Source: Parabacteroides distasonis ATCC 8503
GTDB lineage: Bacteria > Bacteroidota > Bacteroidia > Bacteroidales > Tannerellaceae
DNA length: 64,000 nt
NCBI RefSeq assembly: GCF_000012845.1
Contig: NC_009615.1
Coordinates: forward strand, 3,120,501 to 3,184,500
Reading direction: 5' to 3'
Shown here: piece by piece, positions 8,090-17,400 of the stretch
Layout of the letters: every line of letters starts with the position of its first letter
Numbering within the stretch: the first letter of the stretch is position 1
The notes under the pieces: model-generated
Told to the model about the DNA's origin: nothing
The model's database searches: none
The model's input: the letters and a program-made list of their open reading frames with translations, nothing else
Translations under genes and position numbers: made by a program

Positions 8090-8102
8090 AACATTAATAA
8101 AT

Positions 8103-9659
8103 ATGATTGAAAACATTGACACTTCATTGATCGATTGGTCGAGGGCCCAATTTGCCCTTACGGCCATGTATCATTGGCTCTTCGTGCCACTAACACTAGG
8201 ACTTGGCGTTATCCAAGCTATTATGGAGACGATTTATTATCGGACAGGTAATGAGGCATGGAAAAAGACCGCCCAATTTTGGATGAAATTATTCGGTATC
8301 AATTTCGCTATCGGTGTCGCTACGGGATTGATCCTCGAGTTCGAGTTTGGAACCAACTGGTCTAACTATAGTTGGTTTGTAGGGGATATCTTCGGGGCAC
8401 CTTTGGCTATCGAGGGAATTCTCGCCTTCTTTATGGAAGCCACCTTTATCGCTGTTATGTTTTTTGGTTGGGACAAAGTTAGCAAACGCTTCCATCTCGC
8501 CTCCACTTGGCTGACGATTATCGGCGCTACTCTTTCCGCCCTCTGGATCTTGATCGCTAACGCATGGATGCAATATCCGGTCGGTATGCATTTCAATCCG
8601 GATACGGTCCGTAACGAGATGTTCGATTTCTGGGCCGTAGCTTTATCGCCTGTCGCCATTAATAAGTTTTTCCATACGGTATTGTCCGGTTGGATCGTAG
8701 GCGCCTTGTTCGTACTAGGAATCAGCTGCTGGTATTTATTAAAGAAACGGAATACCGAATTCGCTTTGTCAAGTATCAAGGTCAGCGCTATATTCGGGTT
8801 GGTAGCCTCCATCCTTATTATCTGGACGGGTGATGGCTCCGCTTACCAAGTCGCTCAAAAGCAGCCGATGAAACTAGCCGCCATGGAAGGTCTTTATGAG
8901 GGTGGCAACGGAGTAGGACTCGTAGGTATCGGCATCTTAAATCCGGCAAAGACGAGTTATCTGGATAACCAGAACGCATTTATTTTTGACATTAAGTTCC
9001 CAAAACTCCTCTCCTTCTTAGCAGAACGTGACATCAACGCATACGTTCCGGGTATCGTAAACTTGATAGAGGGAGGCTATACGACCAATAAGGGAACGGT
9101 AGCGCTCTCCGCCAAAGAAAAAATTGAGAAAGGTAAAGCCGCTATCAAAGCGTTAGCTGATTATCGTAAAGCGGTCAAAGATAAAGATACCGCAGCCGCC
9201 GGGCAATACAGGGTAACTTTGGAAGAAAATTTCCCCTATTTCGGATATGGTTATATTAAGGATCCGGCAGAGTTAATCCCGCATGTAGGATTGACATTCT
9301 ATTCTTTCCGTGTGATGGTGATCCTTGGTTGTTTCTTCATCTTACTATTCATTATTACGTTGATATGGGATAAAAAAGGGAAAATCGCTAATACACGTTG
9401 GTTGCAATACGTGGGCCTATGGTCTATACCTTTAGGATATATAGCGGGACAAGCCGGTTGGATCGTAGCGGAGGTAGGACGTCAACCTTGGGCTATACAG
9501 GATATCTTGCCGACCAGCGCTTCGATATCCAAGTTAAACCCGTCCTCGGTACAGACCACTTTCTACCTGTTCCTTATCTTATTTACGATCCTGCTGATCG
9601 CAGAGATTGGAATCATGGTTAAGGCCATCAAGAAAGGGCCGGAAGCTGCCGCCCACTAA
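8103..9659 (+). CDS. cydA: Cytochrome bd quinol oxidase subunit I
   Basis: 518 residues, multi-spanning inner-membrane subunit that carries hemes b558, b595 and d and oxidises quinol while reducing O2. Visible ligands: His24 (FALTAMYHWLF), His191 (INKFFHTVLSG) and the Met in SFRVMVILG, equivalent to E. coli M393. The start of the Q-loop is GDGSAYQVAQKQPMKLAAMEG. The loop also has a Lys/Ala-rich stretch around residues 335-370 (AKEKIEKGKAAIKAL). It provides high-affinity respiration in nanaerobic gut bacteria. Second gene of the operon, 40 bp before cydB. Confidence 0.97.
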   Translation: MIENIDTSLIDWSRAQFALTAMYHWLFVPLTLGLGVIQAIMETIYYRTGNEAWKKTAQFWMKLFGINFAIGVATGLILEFEFGTNWSNYSWFVGDIFGAPLAIEGILAFFMEATFIAVMFFGWDKVSKRFHLASTWLTIIGATLSALWILIANAWMQYPVGMHFNPDTVRNEMFDFWAVALSPVAINKFFHTVLSGWIVGALFVLGISCWYLLKKRNTEFALSSIKVSAIFGLVASILIIWTGDGSAYQVAQKQPMKLAAMEGLYEGGNGVGLVGIGILNPAKTSYLDNQNAFIFDIKFPKLLSFLAERDINAYVPGIVNLIEGGYTTNKGTVALSAKEKIEKGKAAIKALADYRKAVKDKDTAAAGQYRVTLEENFPYFGYGYIKDPAELIPHVGLTFYSFRVMVILGCFFILLFIITLIWDKKGKIANTRWLQYVGLWSIPLGYIAGQAGWIVAEVGRQPWAIQDILPTSASISKLNPSSVQTTFYLFLILFTILLIAEIGIMVKAIKKGPEAAAH

Positions 9660-9699
9660 TTTTCAATTTTCAAATATCAATTCTTAATTAGAAAGTCCT

Positions 9700-10851
9700 A
9701 TGGATAGTACATATATATTGTTACAACATTACTGGTGGTTTCTGGTATCTCTACTGGGAGCGCTATTAGTATTCCTTCTTTTTGTACAAGGAGGCCAATC
9801 TCTACTCTTCACTATCGGCAAGACGGAGATACAGCAAAAAATGTTATTGAACTCGACCGGGCGTAAGTGGGAGTTTACTTTCACTACGTTGGTCACTTTC
9901 GGAGGTGCTTTCTTCGCCTCTTTCCCTTTATTTTATTCCACAAGCTTCGGCGGAGCCTATTGGGTATGGATGCTGATCTTGCTTTGCTTCGTGATACAAG
10001 CTGTATCTTACGAGTATCAAGCGAAAAAAGGCAACCTACTCGGGAAAAAGACGTATCAAGTATTTCTTATGATCAATGGTATAGCAGGTCCGATCTTACT
10101 CGGAACCGCTGTAGCGACCTTCTTTAACGGCGCTGAATTTATTGTTAACAAAGAACAGTTGACTGATGTAGCCATGCCCGTCATTTCCACGTGGGCCAAT
10201 CCTTGGCATGGATTAGAGGCGGCTTTGGTATTTTGGAATTTGTGCCTAGGACTGGCAGTTTTCTTCTTGGCACGAGCTCTGGCCCTACTCTATTTTATCA
10301 ACAATATTGATGATCCGGAGATTGTCGCTAAAAGCCGGAAACAATTGATACCGGAGACAATCTTGTTCCTCGTCTTTTTCTTGACATTCTTGATCCGTTT
10401 ATTGTTGGTGGACGGTTTTGCCGTAAATCCGGATACCGGAGAAGTATTTATGCAACCGTATAAGTATTTTATGAACCTGATCGAGATGCCAATCGTGTTA
10501 GCCGTATTATTGATTGGCGTGGTTGGCGTGCTATTCGGCATAGGGAAAACGATATTCTCGAAGACTTGGAGAAAAGGCATCTGGTTCGCGGGAGCAGGGA
10601 CTGTCTTGACCGTATTAGCTTTATTACTTTGCGCAGGATGGAATAATACGGCTTACTACCCATCTTTGGCGGATCTACAAAGTTCATTGACGATCCAGAA
10701 TAGTTGCTCAAGCCCATTCACGTTGAAAGTAATGAGCTATGTATCTATTCTCGTCCCATTCGTATTAGCCTACATTTTCTATGCTTGGAGAGCGCTTGAT
10801 CTACATAAGATCAATAGTAAGGAAATGCAAGAAGGAGGTCATACCTATTAA
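9700..10851 (+). CDS. cydB: Cytochrome bd quinol oxidase subunit II
   Basis: 383 residues with about eight to nine membrane helices. The N-terminus LLQHYWWFLVSLLGALLVFLLFVQGGQSLLF replaces the usual FDGFDLGIG-type start and is typical of the Bacteroidetes CydB branch. WANPWHGLEAALVFWNLCLGLAVFFLARALALLYFINN and SSPFTLKVMSYVSILVPFVLAYIFYAWRAL are the family's conserved helices. It pairs with CydA to form the oxidase. Last gene of the operon. Confidence 0.95.
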   Translation: MDSTYILLQHYWWFLVSLLGALLVFLLFVQGGQSLLFTIGKTEIQQKMLLNSTGRKWEFTFTTLVTFGGAFFASFPLFYSTSFGGAYWVWMLILLCFVIQAVSYEYQAKKGNLLGKKTYQVFLMINGIAGPILLGTAVATFFNGAEFIVNKEQLTDVAMPVISTWANPWHGLEAALVFWNLCLGLAVFFLARALALLYFINNIDDPEIVAKSRKQLIPETILFLVFFLTFLIRLLLVDGFAVNPDTGEVFMQPYKYFMNLIEMPIVLAVLLIGVVGVLFGIGKTIFSKTWRKGIWFAGAGTVLTVLALLLCAGWNNTAYYPSLADLQSSLTIQNSCSSPFTLKVMSYVSILVPFVLAYIFYAWRALDLHKINSKEMQEGGHTY

Positions 10852-10856
10852 ATAAT

Positions 10857-10970
10857 GTGCAAATTAAATAATATGCCAATGTGCCAATATGTCAATGTCC
10901 AGTGAGAATACAAGTGATAGTATCTTAATTGACAGATTAGCATATTGGCATATTGCTACATTGGCACATT
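10857..10970. repeat. Long imperfect inverted repeat between cydB and the M28 peptidase gene
   Basis: The left half (10857-10896) and right half (10928-10970) are mutually complementary in blocks: AATGTGCCAAT (10879-10889) with ATTGGCACATT (10960-10970), CCAATATG (10884-10891) with CATATTGG (10941-10948), GTCAAT (10891-10896) with ATTGAC (10928-10933). The blocks are themselves repeats of a 'CCAATRTG' word. It lies between convergent genes; a bidirectional transcription stop or a decayed repeat element are both possible. Confidence 0.6.
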
Positions 10971-10973
10971 AAT

Positions 10974-12569
10974 TTATTGCCTTTGGAAGTCCGCCTCTTT
11001 TGTCCACTTAGGCATCTCATCATTGTTGGCGATAACTAAACCGATACTAAACATTAAGTTCATATCTTCCATAGCCCCATCAAAATCCCACCAAGATTCA
11101 TCATACTCATCATTCGGTTGGTGATACCGGTAAACTTTCGGTTTAGCCTCATGGCGTGCTTTATCCACGTAATCCTTACCGCCACCAACTAAAATCGTAG
11201 GTACGCCTTTTTTCACGAAATTAAAATGATCGGAACGGAAATAACCACCCGCAGGATCTTCGGTAATAACCTTCACGGTCCGTCCTTGTGCCGAGGCCAT
11301 AGCGATCACCAAGGCATCCGTATCCGTCTTACCCGCAGCCCGGAGAGAAACATCATGGGTACGCTCACGCGGAGCCGTGCCGTCAAAGTTCAAGTTAATA
11401 GCCGTTTTAGATAAAGGGAACAAAGGATGCTCACAATAGTACTGAGAACCTAATAAGCCACATTCCTCGGAAGTCACCGCCACGAATACGATGGAACGAC
11501 GGGGATGAACAGGCAATGATTGATATTTCTTAGCTAATAACATTAAGGTTGCCACGCCCGAAGCATTATCGCTAGCGCCATTATAGATACTGTCCCCATC
11601 TATCGGCGTGCCGATCCCAAAATGATCCCAGTGAGCGGTAAAAACCAAGTATTCGTCTTTCAGGTCCGTGCCCGGTAAAACAGCCGCCACGTTATGAGAC
11701 TCGCCTACAGTCATCTTTACATTTAATATAACCTTACTTTTCGCCTTCATCGTAAAACTCTTGAAACCCGGTTTCTTCGCCGCGGCAATCGTCTCATCAA
11801 AATTCAATCCGCTAAGGGCGAACATTTTCTTGCAAGCCTCCTCCGAGAGCCATCCCTTCATGCCCAAAGCTTCCGCATTCATTGTCTCCGAGCAAAGAGC
11901 GATATTTGTCTGCACGTGAGAAGCCTGACAGACCTTCCAACCATACGAAGCGGCCGCCTCGTTATGAAGAACCAATAAACCTGCGGCACCTTGGCGTTGC
12001 GCCTCCTCGAACTTATAAGTCCAACGGCCATAATAAGTCATGTTCTTTCCACGGAACAAAGACGTATCATAAAAACCGGGATCATTCACCATAGCGATAA
12101 CGATTTTCCCCTTCACGTCTACATTCGCATAATCGTTCCATCCATATTCCGGCGCATTAATGCCAAACCCACAGAACACATAGTCCGTAGTAGGGATAAC
12201 TACCTGCTCAGTTCCCCGGTTCGTCCAAACGACAATATCATCCGAGAACTTCAAATCCATAGACCCTTTCGCGCATTTCACCGTGATCTTATCCTTTACC
12301 GGACGGGTAAAAGTAGATATTTCCTTCACCGGCTGGAAATAACTATCGCCATTAGCAGGTTGAAGACCTAGTTTCTTAAATTCATCAGCGATGTAATGGA
12401 TTGTTTTCGTCTCATACTCGGTCAAAGGCTTACGCCCTCCGAACTCATCCGAGCCTAAAGTCTTTACTCGTTCCTTGAAAAAAGCCAAATCTTCCTCATA
12501 ACTCTGGGCCATAACAGATACGCCCATAGCGAGCATCAGAAGAAAAACAGAGATAAAATTCTTGTTCAT
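10974..12569 (-). CDS. Secreted M28-family zinc aminopeptidase with PA domain
   Basis: 531 residues. Signal peptide 1-22 (ends SVMAQS). An N-terminal segment (LGSDEFGGRKPLTEYE) precedes a protease-associated insert at about 100-250. The M28 catalytic domain contains the metal ligands in order: HWDHFGIG, YNGASDNASGVATLMLLAK, TSEECGLLGSQYYCEHP, NLNFDGTAPRE and YFRSDHFNFVKKGVPTILVGGG. It hydrolyses N-terminal residues from peptides in the periplasm or outside the cell. It is a single gene with a roughly 200-nt untranslated leader that contains a terminator-like hairpin (12641-12670). Confidence 0.92.
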   Translation of the reverse strand: MNKNFISVFLLMLAMGVSVMAQSYEEDLAFFKERVKTLGSDEFGGRKPLTEYETKTIHYIADEFKKLGLQPANGDSYFQPVKEISTFTRPVKDKITVKCAKGSMDLKFSDDIVVWTNRGTEQVVIPTTDYVFCGFGINAPEYGWNDYANVDVKGKIVIAMVNDPGFYDTSLFRGKNMTYYGRWTYKFEEAQRQGAAGLLVLHNEAAASYGWKVCQASHVQTNIALCSETMNAEALGMKGWLSEEACKKMFALSGLNFDETIAAAKKPGFKSFTMKAKSKVILNVKMTVGESHNVAAVLPGTDLKDEYLVFTAHWDHFGIGTPIDGDSIYNGASDNASGVATLMLLAKKYQSLPVHPRRSIVFVAVTSEECGLLGSQYYCEHPLFPLSKTAINLNFDGTAPRERTHDVSLRAAGKTDTDALVIAMASAQGRTVKVITEDPAGGYFRSDHFNFVKKGVPTILVGGGKDYVDKARHEAKPKVYRYHQPNDEYDESWWDFDGAMEDMNLMFSIGLVIANNDEMPKWTKEADFQRQ

Positions 12570-12640
12570 AATCGTAGATTGTTAAATGACATAATTTATT
12601 AGATATAGGTATTTAGATTTCAAATTAACAATAAAAAAAG

Positions 12641-12670
12641 GAAACGGCGAAGCTCACGCTTGGCCGTTTC
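12641..12670 (-). terminator. Hairpin with U-tract inside the leader of the M28 peptidase gene (attenuator-like)
   Basis: Arms GAAACGGC (12641-12648) and GCCGTTTC (12663-12670) are extended by AAGC/GCTT past one G-G mismatch. On the minus strand the stem is followed directly by CCTTTTTTTATT. No minus-strand gene ends here, so it lies in the 5' leader of the downstream peptidase gene, about 70 nt before its start. The outer bases (TGTAGAAACGG) resemble the palindromes at 1333-1366 and 23016-23049. Confidence 0.55.
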
Positions 12671-12776
12671 TACATTTAACCGTTTTAAACAAAAAGAAAA
12701 AGTTAGTTAAGGCTTAGAAAAAAATATCTTAAGTCTATTTACCGACTGTATATTCGCTTTCCCGAAGGACAGCAAA

Positions 12777-12784
12777 CAAATATA
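12777..12784 (-). promoter_or_regulatory. Possible -7 element of the M28 peptidase gene
   Basis: On the minus strand TATATTTG (12784-12777), matching TAnnTTTG. No good -33 partner is visible. It would give a leader of about 200 nt. Confidence 0.4.
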
Positions 12785-12859
12785 TGGAATCCACCTCATC
12801 CTGCATACATTACACTTTGTTTTTTTGTTATTTTTCACAGAACAGAAATGCTTTTGTAT

Positions 12860-12867
12860 TATCTTTG
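12860..12867 (+). promoter_or_regulatory. -7 element of rnz
   Basis: TATCTTTG matches TAnnTTTG exactly and lies 26 bp before the chosen ATG at 12894, so transcription would begin inside the longer upstream open frame. This argues for the downstream start. Confidence 0.6.
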
Positions 12868-12893
12868 CACTCAATTATTCCCATAGACAACAA

Positions 12894-13808
12894 ATGGCTG
12901 ATTTTGATATAAACATATTGGGATGCGGTTCCGCATTGCCCACGACACGCCATCTGGCGACCTCTCAAATAGTAGATTTACGAGATAAACTATACATGAT
13001 CGACTGCGGGGAAGGCACGCAAGTGCAAATGCGTCGTATGCGTATAAAATTCAGTCGTTTAAATCATATCTTCATCTCCCACCTACACGGAGATCATTGC
13101 TTCGGGCTACCGGGATTGATCTCTACATTAGGTATGCTAGGACGTAACGGAGAATTGGTTATTCATGGGCCGAAAGAGATCGAGAGCTATATGCGTCCGG
13201 TACTTGATATCTTTTGCAAAGGGTTGCCTTATGAGATCCGTTTTAACTTAATCGACCCGACAACTCATTCGTTGGTTATGGAAGATCGCTCCTTAAGCGT
13301 TTATTCCATTCCGTTAAAGCACCGGATACCCTGTTGTGGCTATTTGTTCGCCGAGAAAGCCAAAGAAGCGCATATCATCCGGGAGATGACGGATTTCTAT
13401 CAGGTTCCCGTCCGTATGATGCAAGAGATCAAAAGGGGCGCTGATTTCGTCACCCCGGAAGGAGAGGTAATCCCGAATGCCCGCTTAACCCGCCCTGCCG
13501 TCGCTCCCAAACGGTATGCTTATTGCTCGGATACAGCTTTTCACCCATCTATAATCCCCATCATTGAAGGGGTGGATTTATTATACCACGAGGCGACTTT
13601 CGCTGAATGTGACGCCGCACGTGCGAAAGAGACCTTCCACTCTACCGCCCGCCAAGCGGCCGAGATTGCTTATAAAGCCCAAGTGAAGCGATTGGTTATC
13701 GGTCATTACTCGGCTCGTTACGAGGATATGGCACCGTTAAAGAAAGAAGCAGACAAGATATTTCCCGGCACGATCTTAGGAGAGGAAGGTATGAGGCTTA
13801 GCGTATAA
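12894..13808 (+). CDS. rnz: Ribonuclease Z
   Basis: 304 residues from the ATG at 12894. The frame is open back to 12825, but that stretch spans the promoter and does not match the family. It is a metallo-beta-lactamase-fold endonuclease that removes the 3' trailer of tRNA precursors. Motifs: GCGSALPTTRHLATSQ (substrate loop), DCGEGTQVQMRR, HLHGDH at residues 63-68 (zinc ligands), a later His in PLKHRIPCCGYLF, the Asp in YCSDTAF, HEATFAE, and the final ligand in VIGHYSARY. Full length for the family; single gene. Confidence 0.95.
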   Translation: MADFDINILGCGSALPTTRHLATSQIVDLRDKLYMIDCGEGTQVQMRRMRIKFSRLNHIFISHLHGDHCFGLPGLISTLGMLGRNGELVIHGPKEIESYMRPVLDIFCKGLPYEIRFNLIDPTTHSLVMEDRSLSVYSIPLKHRIPCCGYLFAEKAKEAHIIREMTDFYQVPVRMMQEIKRGADFVTPEGEVIPNARLTRPAVAPKRYAYCSDTAFHPSIIPIIEGVDLLYHEATFAECDAARAKETFHSTARQAAEIAYKAQVKRLVIGHYSARYEDMAPLKKEADKIFPGTILGEEGMRLSV

Positions 13809-13842
13809 TCATACATCCGTTTTACGAAATAAAGCTAATTAC

Positions 13843-13873
13843 TTTCTAATATGCAGAAAACTTTCTACATTTG
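13843..13873 (+). promoter_or_regulatory. Promoter of the small tail-domain protein
   Basis: TTTC (13843-13846), 19 nt, TACATTTG (13866-13873). The -7 box is consensus and the -33 near-consensus. It lies 21 bp before the ATG at 13895. Confidence 0.5.
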
Positions 13874-13894
13874 TACGAATTTAGGGACAAGTAA

Positions 13895-14215
13895 ATGAAG
13901 CTTATACATATCATCGCTTTGGCACTTGCATTCTCCGCAAGTTATCCGGTTTACGCACAAGCTAATAAATCGGGAGTCAAAACATTTGCTTCTAGGCAAG
14001 AAGATCCCTATCCTATCGAAATCACAGCCTACGAGAATCGCATCAAGGTAGAGAACGCTCCTGTCGGGAGTATCTTGGAAATCTACAGTGTCGTAGGTAT
14101 CAAGGTGAAAGAAATCGAAGTCAAGCAGTCCACCGCCGAATATGTCGTAGATATCGCAAAGGGATATTATATCATCCGCATTGGCGATACGGTACGCAAG
14201 GTGGCGATACGATAA
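13895..14215 (+). CDS. Small secreted protein consisting of a type IX-like C-terminal sorting domain
   Basis: 106 residues. A signal peptide to about residue 21 (SASYPVYAQA) and a short linker are followed by one domain at about 40-106: IEITAYENRIKVENAP, GSILEIYSVVGIKVKEIEV, AEYVVDIAKGYYIIRIGDTVRKVAIR. The order 'IEIYS..G..V ... GYYIIRIG....KV' is the pattern of Por secretion tails (type A type IX sorting domain). Here it stands nearly alone with no passenger. Could be an orphan tail, a small envelope protein of the same fold, or the remains of a larger cargo. It has its own promoter and terminator. Confidence 0.75.
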   Translation: MKLIHIIALALAFSASYPVYAQANKSGVKTFASRQEDPYPIEITAYENRIKVENAPVGSILEIYSVVGIKVKEIEVKQSTAEYVVDIAKGYYIIRIGDTVRKVAIR

Positions 14216-14219
14216 ATAA

Positions 14220-14256
14220 AAGCCCCATAGGATAATCCTACGGGGCTTGTTTTTTG
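14220..14256 (+). terminator. Rho-independent terminator of the small tail-domain gene
   Basis: Arms AAGCCCCATAGGAT and ATCCTACGGGGCTT (14220-14248, one mismatch) are followed by GTTTTTTG. It begins 4 bp after the stop. Confidence 0.85.
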
Positions 14257-14389
14257 ATCCGCTTTCTCTTCTCACGAGGATACCTGCGGAAGAACTTTTA
14301 ATTACTTTAGTATTAATATACCACGTGTTCACCCGTCACGGGATACTTTTTTATTGCGGCATAGTTATTTAATTATATATATTACATAA

Positions 14390-14407
14390 AGGCGGGTCTC
14401 CCCGCCT
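14390..14407 (-). terminator. Probable terminator of the 1091-residue surface protein gene
   Basis: AGGCGGG (14390-14396), 4-nt loop, CCCGCCT (14401-14407). On the minus strand the stem is followed by TTATGTAATATA. It lies 27 bp beyond the stop at 14434. Confidence 0.5.
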
Positions 14408-14433
14408 CTATTCGTTTAGTCTATCAGTTAGTC

Positions 14434-17400
14434 TTATTTTACGACTACCTTAACTGCTTCCTCACCGTCAACAGCTACGGCTACGATACCAGCCGGTACA
14501 GCGATTGTAGCGTTGTCAGAAGTAAGAACTGTCTCAGCGACAACCTTACCTAAGATGTTAGTGATAACTACAGACTTGCCAGCAGCACCTTGAACAGTTA
14601 CTGTACCGTTACCAGCGATTACAGAAACTCCTTCAACATTGTTGATGTTATCGTTAGATGTTACCATATCATCATCTTCAGTCTTAGAATATGCGTTGAA
14701 TACCAATGCTCCATCACCACCAGTCTTAGCGGCACCAAATGTAGAGCTAGCATCTGTCAATACCAAGCAGCCATTGTGCATCTTCAACCATGCGGCAGCT
14801 TCATTAGGAGCGATAGCTTTTGCCAAATCACCCTTGATAGTCTGATATTGATTATCACCATCTGTTCCTGTTGCATATACGTTAGACTCGATCAAGAATG
14901 AGTTGTTCTCACCCTCTTTACCATCTACATAAGCTAAAGCAGCCTTATCCGGATTTACATAACGGAATGACCAAGTTACGTTCTTATGCTTGTCTCCAGA
15001 CAATACGTTGATGAATTTCGGATAATCTTTCTTATAAACAGCCATAATAGACTCGATTCCCTCATTCTTCAATTGATCAGCAGTCATAGCTTTGTACTTA
15101 CCTGTCAAAACGATCAAGGTATCACCATATTGAACGGCAGGAACGAAACCTACACGAGTATAGCTACTGTTTGAAACTGCTTTCGTATTGAACAAGTACG
15201 GGTTAAGAGCTTCCTTGCGAGCAGCAACAGCGGCAGCAGAGTCTGAGTAGTTAACCAAATACTTACCATAGATGAATGCTGGAGTCTTCACATGAACAGC
15301 ATGTACACATTGATATGGATCTTCTGTAACTTGACCATCAGCAGTGATATGCTTGCCTGTCTCAGTACAAGGAATGATCTTCTCACCCTCGATCAACTCA
15401 CGATAAGCGGATACCAAGTATTGAGGTTTAACCTTACCTGCGCCACGAGTTAACCATGCTGTGTCAATACGGAAAGCCAACTTACCATCAGCCTTACCCT
15501 CACTCCAGATACCAGCGTAATCAACATCCTTGTTCAACAAGGCACCATTATGCTCATCCATCAAATATTCACCACGGATAGTTTCCTTGAACATCAAGCT
15601 ATCAGCTGAATTATCAACGTTCTCACCAAGAAGTTCATTATTGAATTGACGATACAACGGAGTCTCGTCCGGAGCGATAGCGAATGCGGAAGTACGAGTC
15701 TCACCCATTACCTGAGCTTTCAAAGTAGCGGAAGCATCATAATCGGAAACACCTGCTTTATGAGTGCTGATAGCACCTGCGGAAGTAGCCTCAAGGATAG
15801 CATAGTAATGGTTACCCTCAATATGGTTGTTCTCCTTGAAGTAAACAGAGTCATTCGTAGTATTAGGATAATACTTACTCAATTTATACTTAGACTCTAC
15901 CGCTACGTTATGATTACGGAAAGTAGTCTCACCATTAGTAATGATATACATCGTTCTTACCGGTCTCACCAAGCCAGGGATACGACCCGTGATCTTCTTG
16001 TCCGCATTACCGGAAACCTCCTCAGAAGGATTATAGCCATAAGCATGTTCTTTGTAAGAAGACTTAAGAGTGAACGCTTTCTTACCCTCTAACACATTCA
16101 TCGTAGAATCCTTAACACCGATAAATTTATCAGATGCGTACGGATGCCAGTAGTTGAAAGTATATTTGTTCGTGATCAACTCATCATTAGTCAGATGCTT
16201 ATAACCCACATACTTATCAGTATAGATTTCTTTAGCGACTGGGATAAATTCCAAAGAGTCACCAAAACTAGCAGCATACATATAAGTAGCCCCCGCATTT
16301 TTATTCAATTGGAGAGTCGCATCAGCAGCCGTACCGTCATTATACTCACGGTTATACAAATCTACAGCAGAAACCTTATTCTTATCTGTTACGTTCTTCT
16401 TCAACACAACCCATTGATAAGCAGGCATATGAGTAGCATCTTGAATATCCAAAGTCACCCACTCGTATTTACTAGATGCAGATTCATTATAAAGCGGAGC
16501 AGCATAGTACTTACCAGTCTTAGCATTTCTGATTACATAAACACCATCATCAACAGTTGTCTTTGTAGTAGGCAAAACTTTGCAACCTGCGAAACCTAAC
16601 TCAATCTTAGTATTTTGAGCCGCATCTACCGTCAAGATACGAACCTTGTCTTTCAGCAACTCTTGCAAAGAGATATGCTGATTTTGCATAGCTGTAGTAG
16701 CAGTAACATCTTTCCAATACGTCTCACTTGTTTTTAACAAAGATTGTTTAACCTGAATCTCCAAGCTGTCATTTGAAGGCCAATATGTAAACATAAATTT
16801 ATATTGGTCTGATAAATCTGTAGCATTGATAGAATCTTTCGGAGTAGCATGATTCTTAGTACCAGTCTTATAAGTATCCTTTAAGTTGCTCCAGTTATAA
16901 GCCAAGAACTTAGCTCCACCCACAGCATTCGTATAAGCAGTATCTACGTACAAGTAAGAAGAGTCGGCTCTCAATACATGGAAATAATTAGCAGTTCCAG
17001 AAGCTTCAACCGTGAACTTCTTCTCGGTAAAGTAGTTTACCGCTCCATCTCCTAATACATCCGGAGTAAACTTCAATGTGATACCAGCTTTCTTATCTTG
17101 GGTACCAAAGATCGTATTCAATTCATCAGCACCTGAGACAACGATCGAAGCGGCCTCTACCAACTCAAATTCAGTGAAACCAGCGGCAGTAATACCAGCT
17201 GTAGTAGCTATAGTTTTAACCATTTCTACATCGCCACTAGTATTCACCTTCAAACCGATTACAGAGTCATTCGTGAAATAAGAATAGAGAACGGATTTCT
17301 CCACACCATTCTTAAATACAGGAGAGAATTTCCAACCGGAAAGATCACCACCGACAACAGCAGGTACAGCAGCTAACGGAGCCGCCGCCTTACCTTTGAT

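Larger units (their letters stand above)
12570..12893. other. Divergent intergenic region between the M28 peptidase and rnz
   Basis: About 320 bp. From left to right it holds an AT-rich leader of the peptidase gene, a hairpin with a T-run on the minus strand (12641-12670), a minus-strand -7 element (12777-12784) and the rnz -7 element (12860-12867). No small gene seen. Confidence 0.6.

Noticed and set aside
8289..8812. Minus-strand frames of 100 and 148 codons inside cydA
   Set aside because: Antisense to an unmistakable cydA; composition is that of a shadow frame.
12825..12893. Upstream extension of rnz
   Set aside because: The stretch carries the -7 promoter element and its translation does not match the RNase Z N-terminus, which begins at the later ATG.
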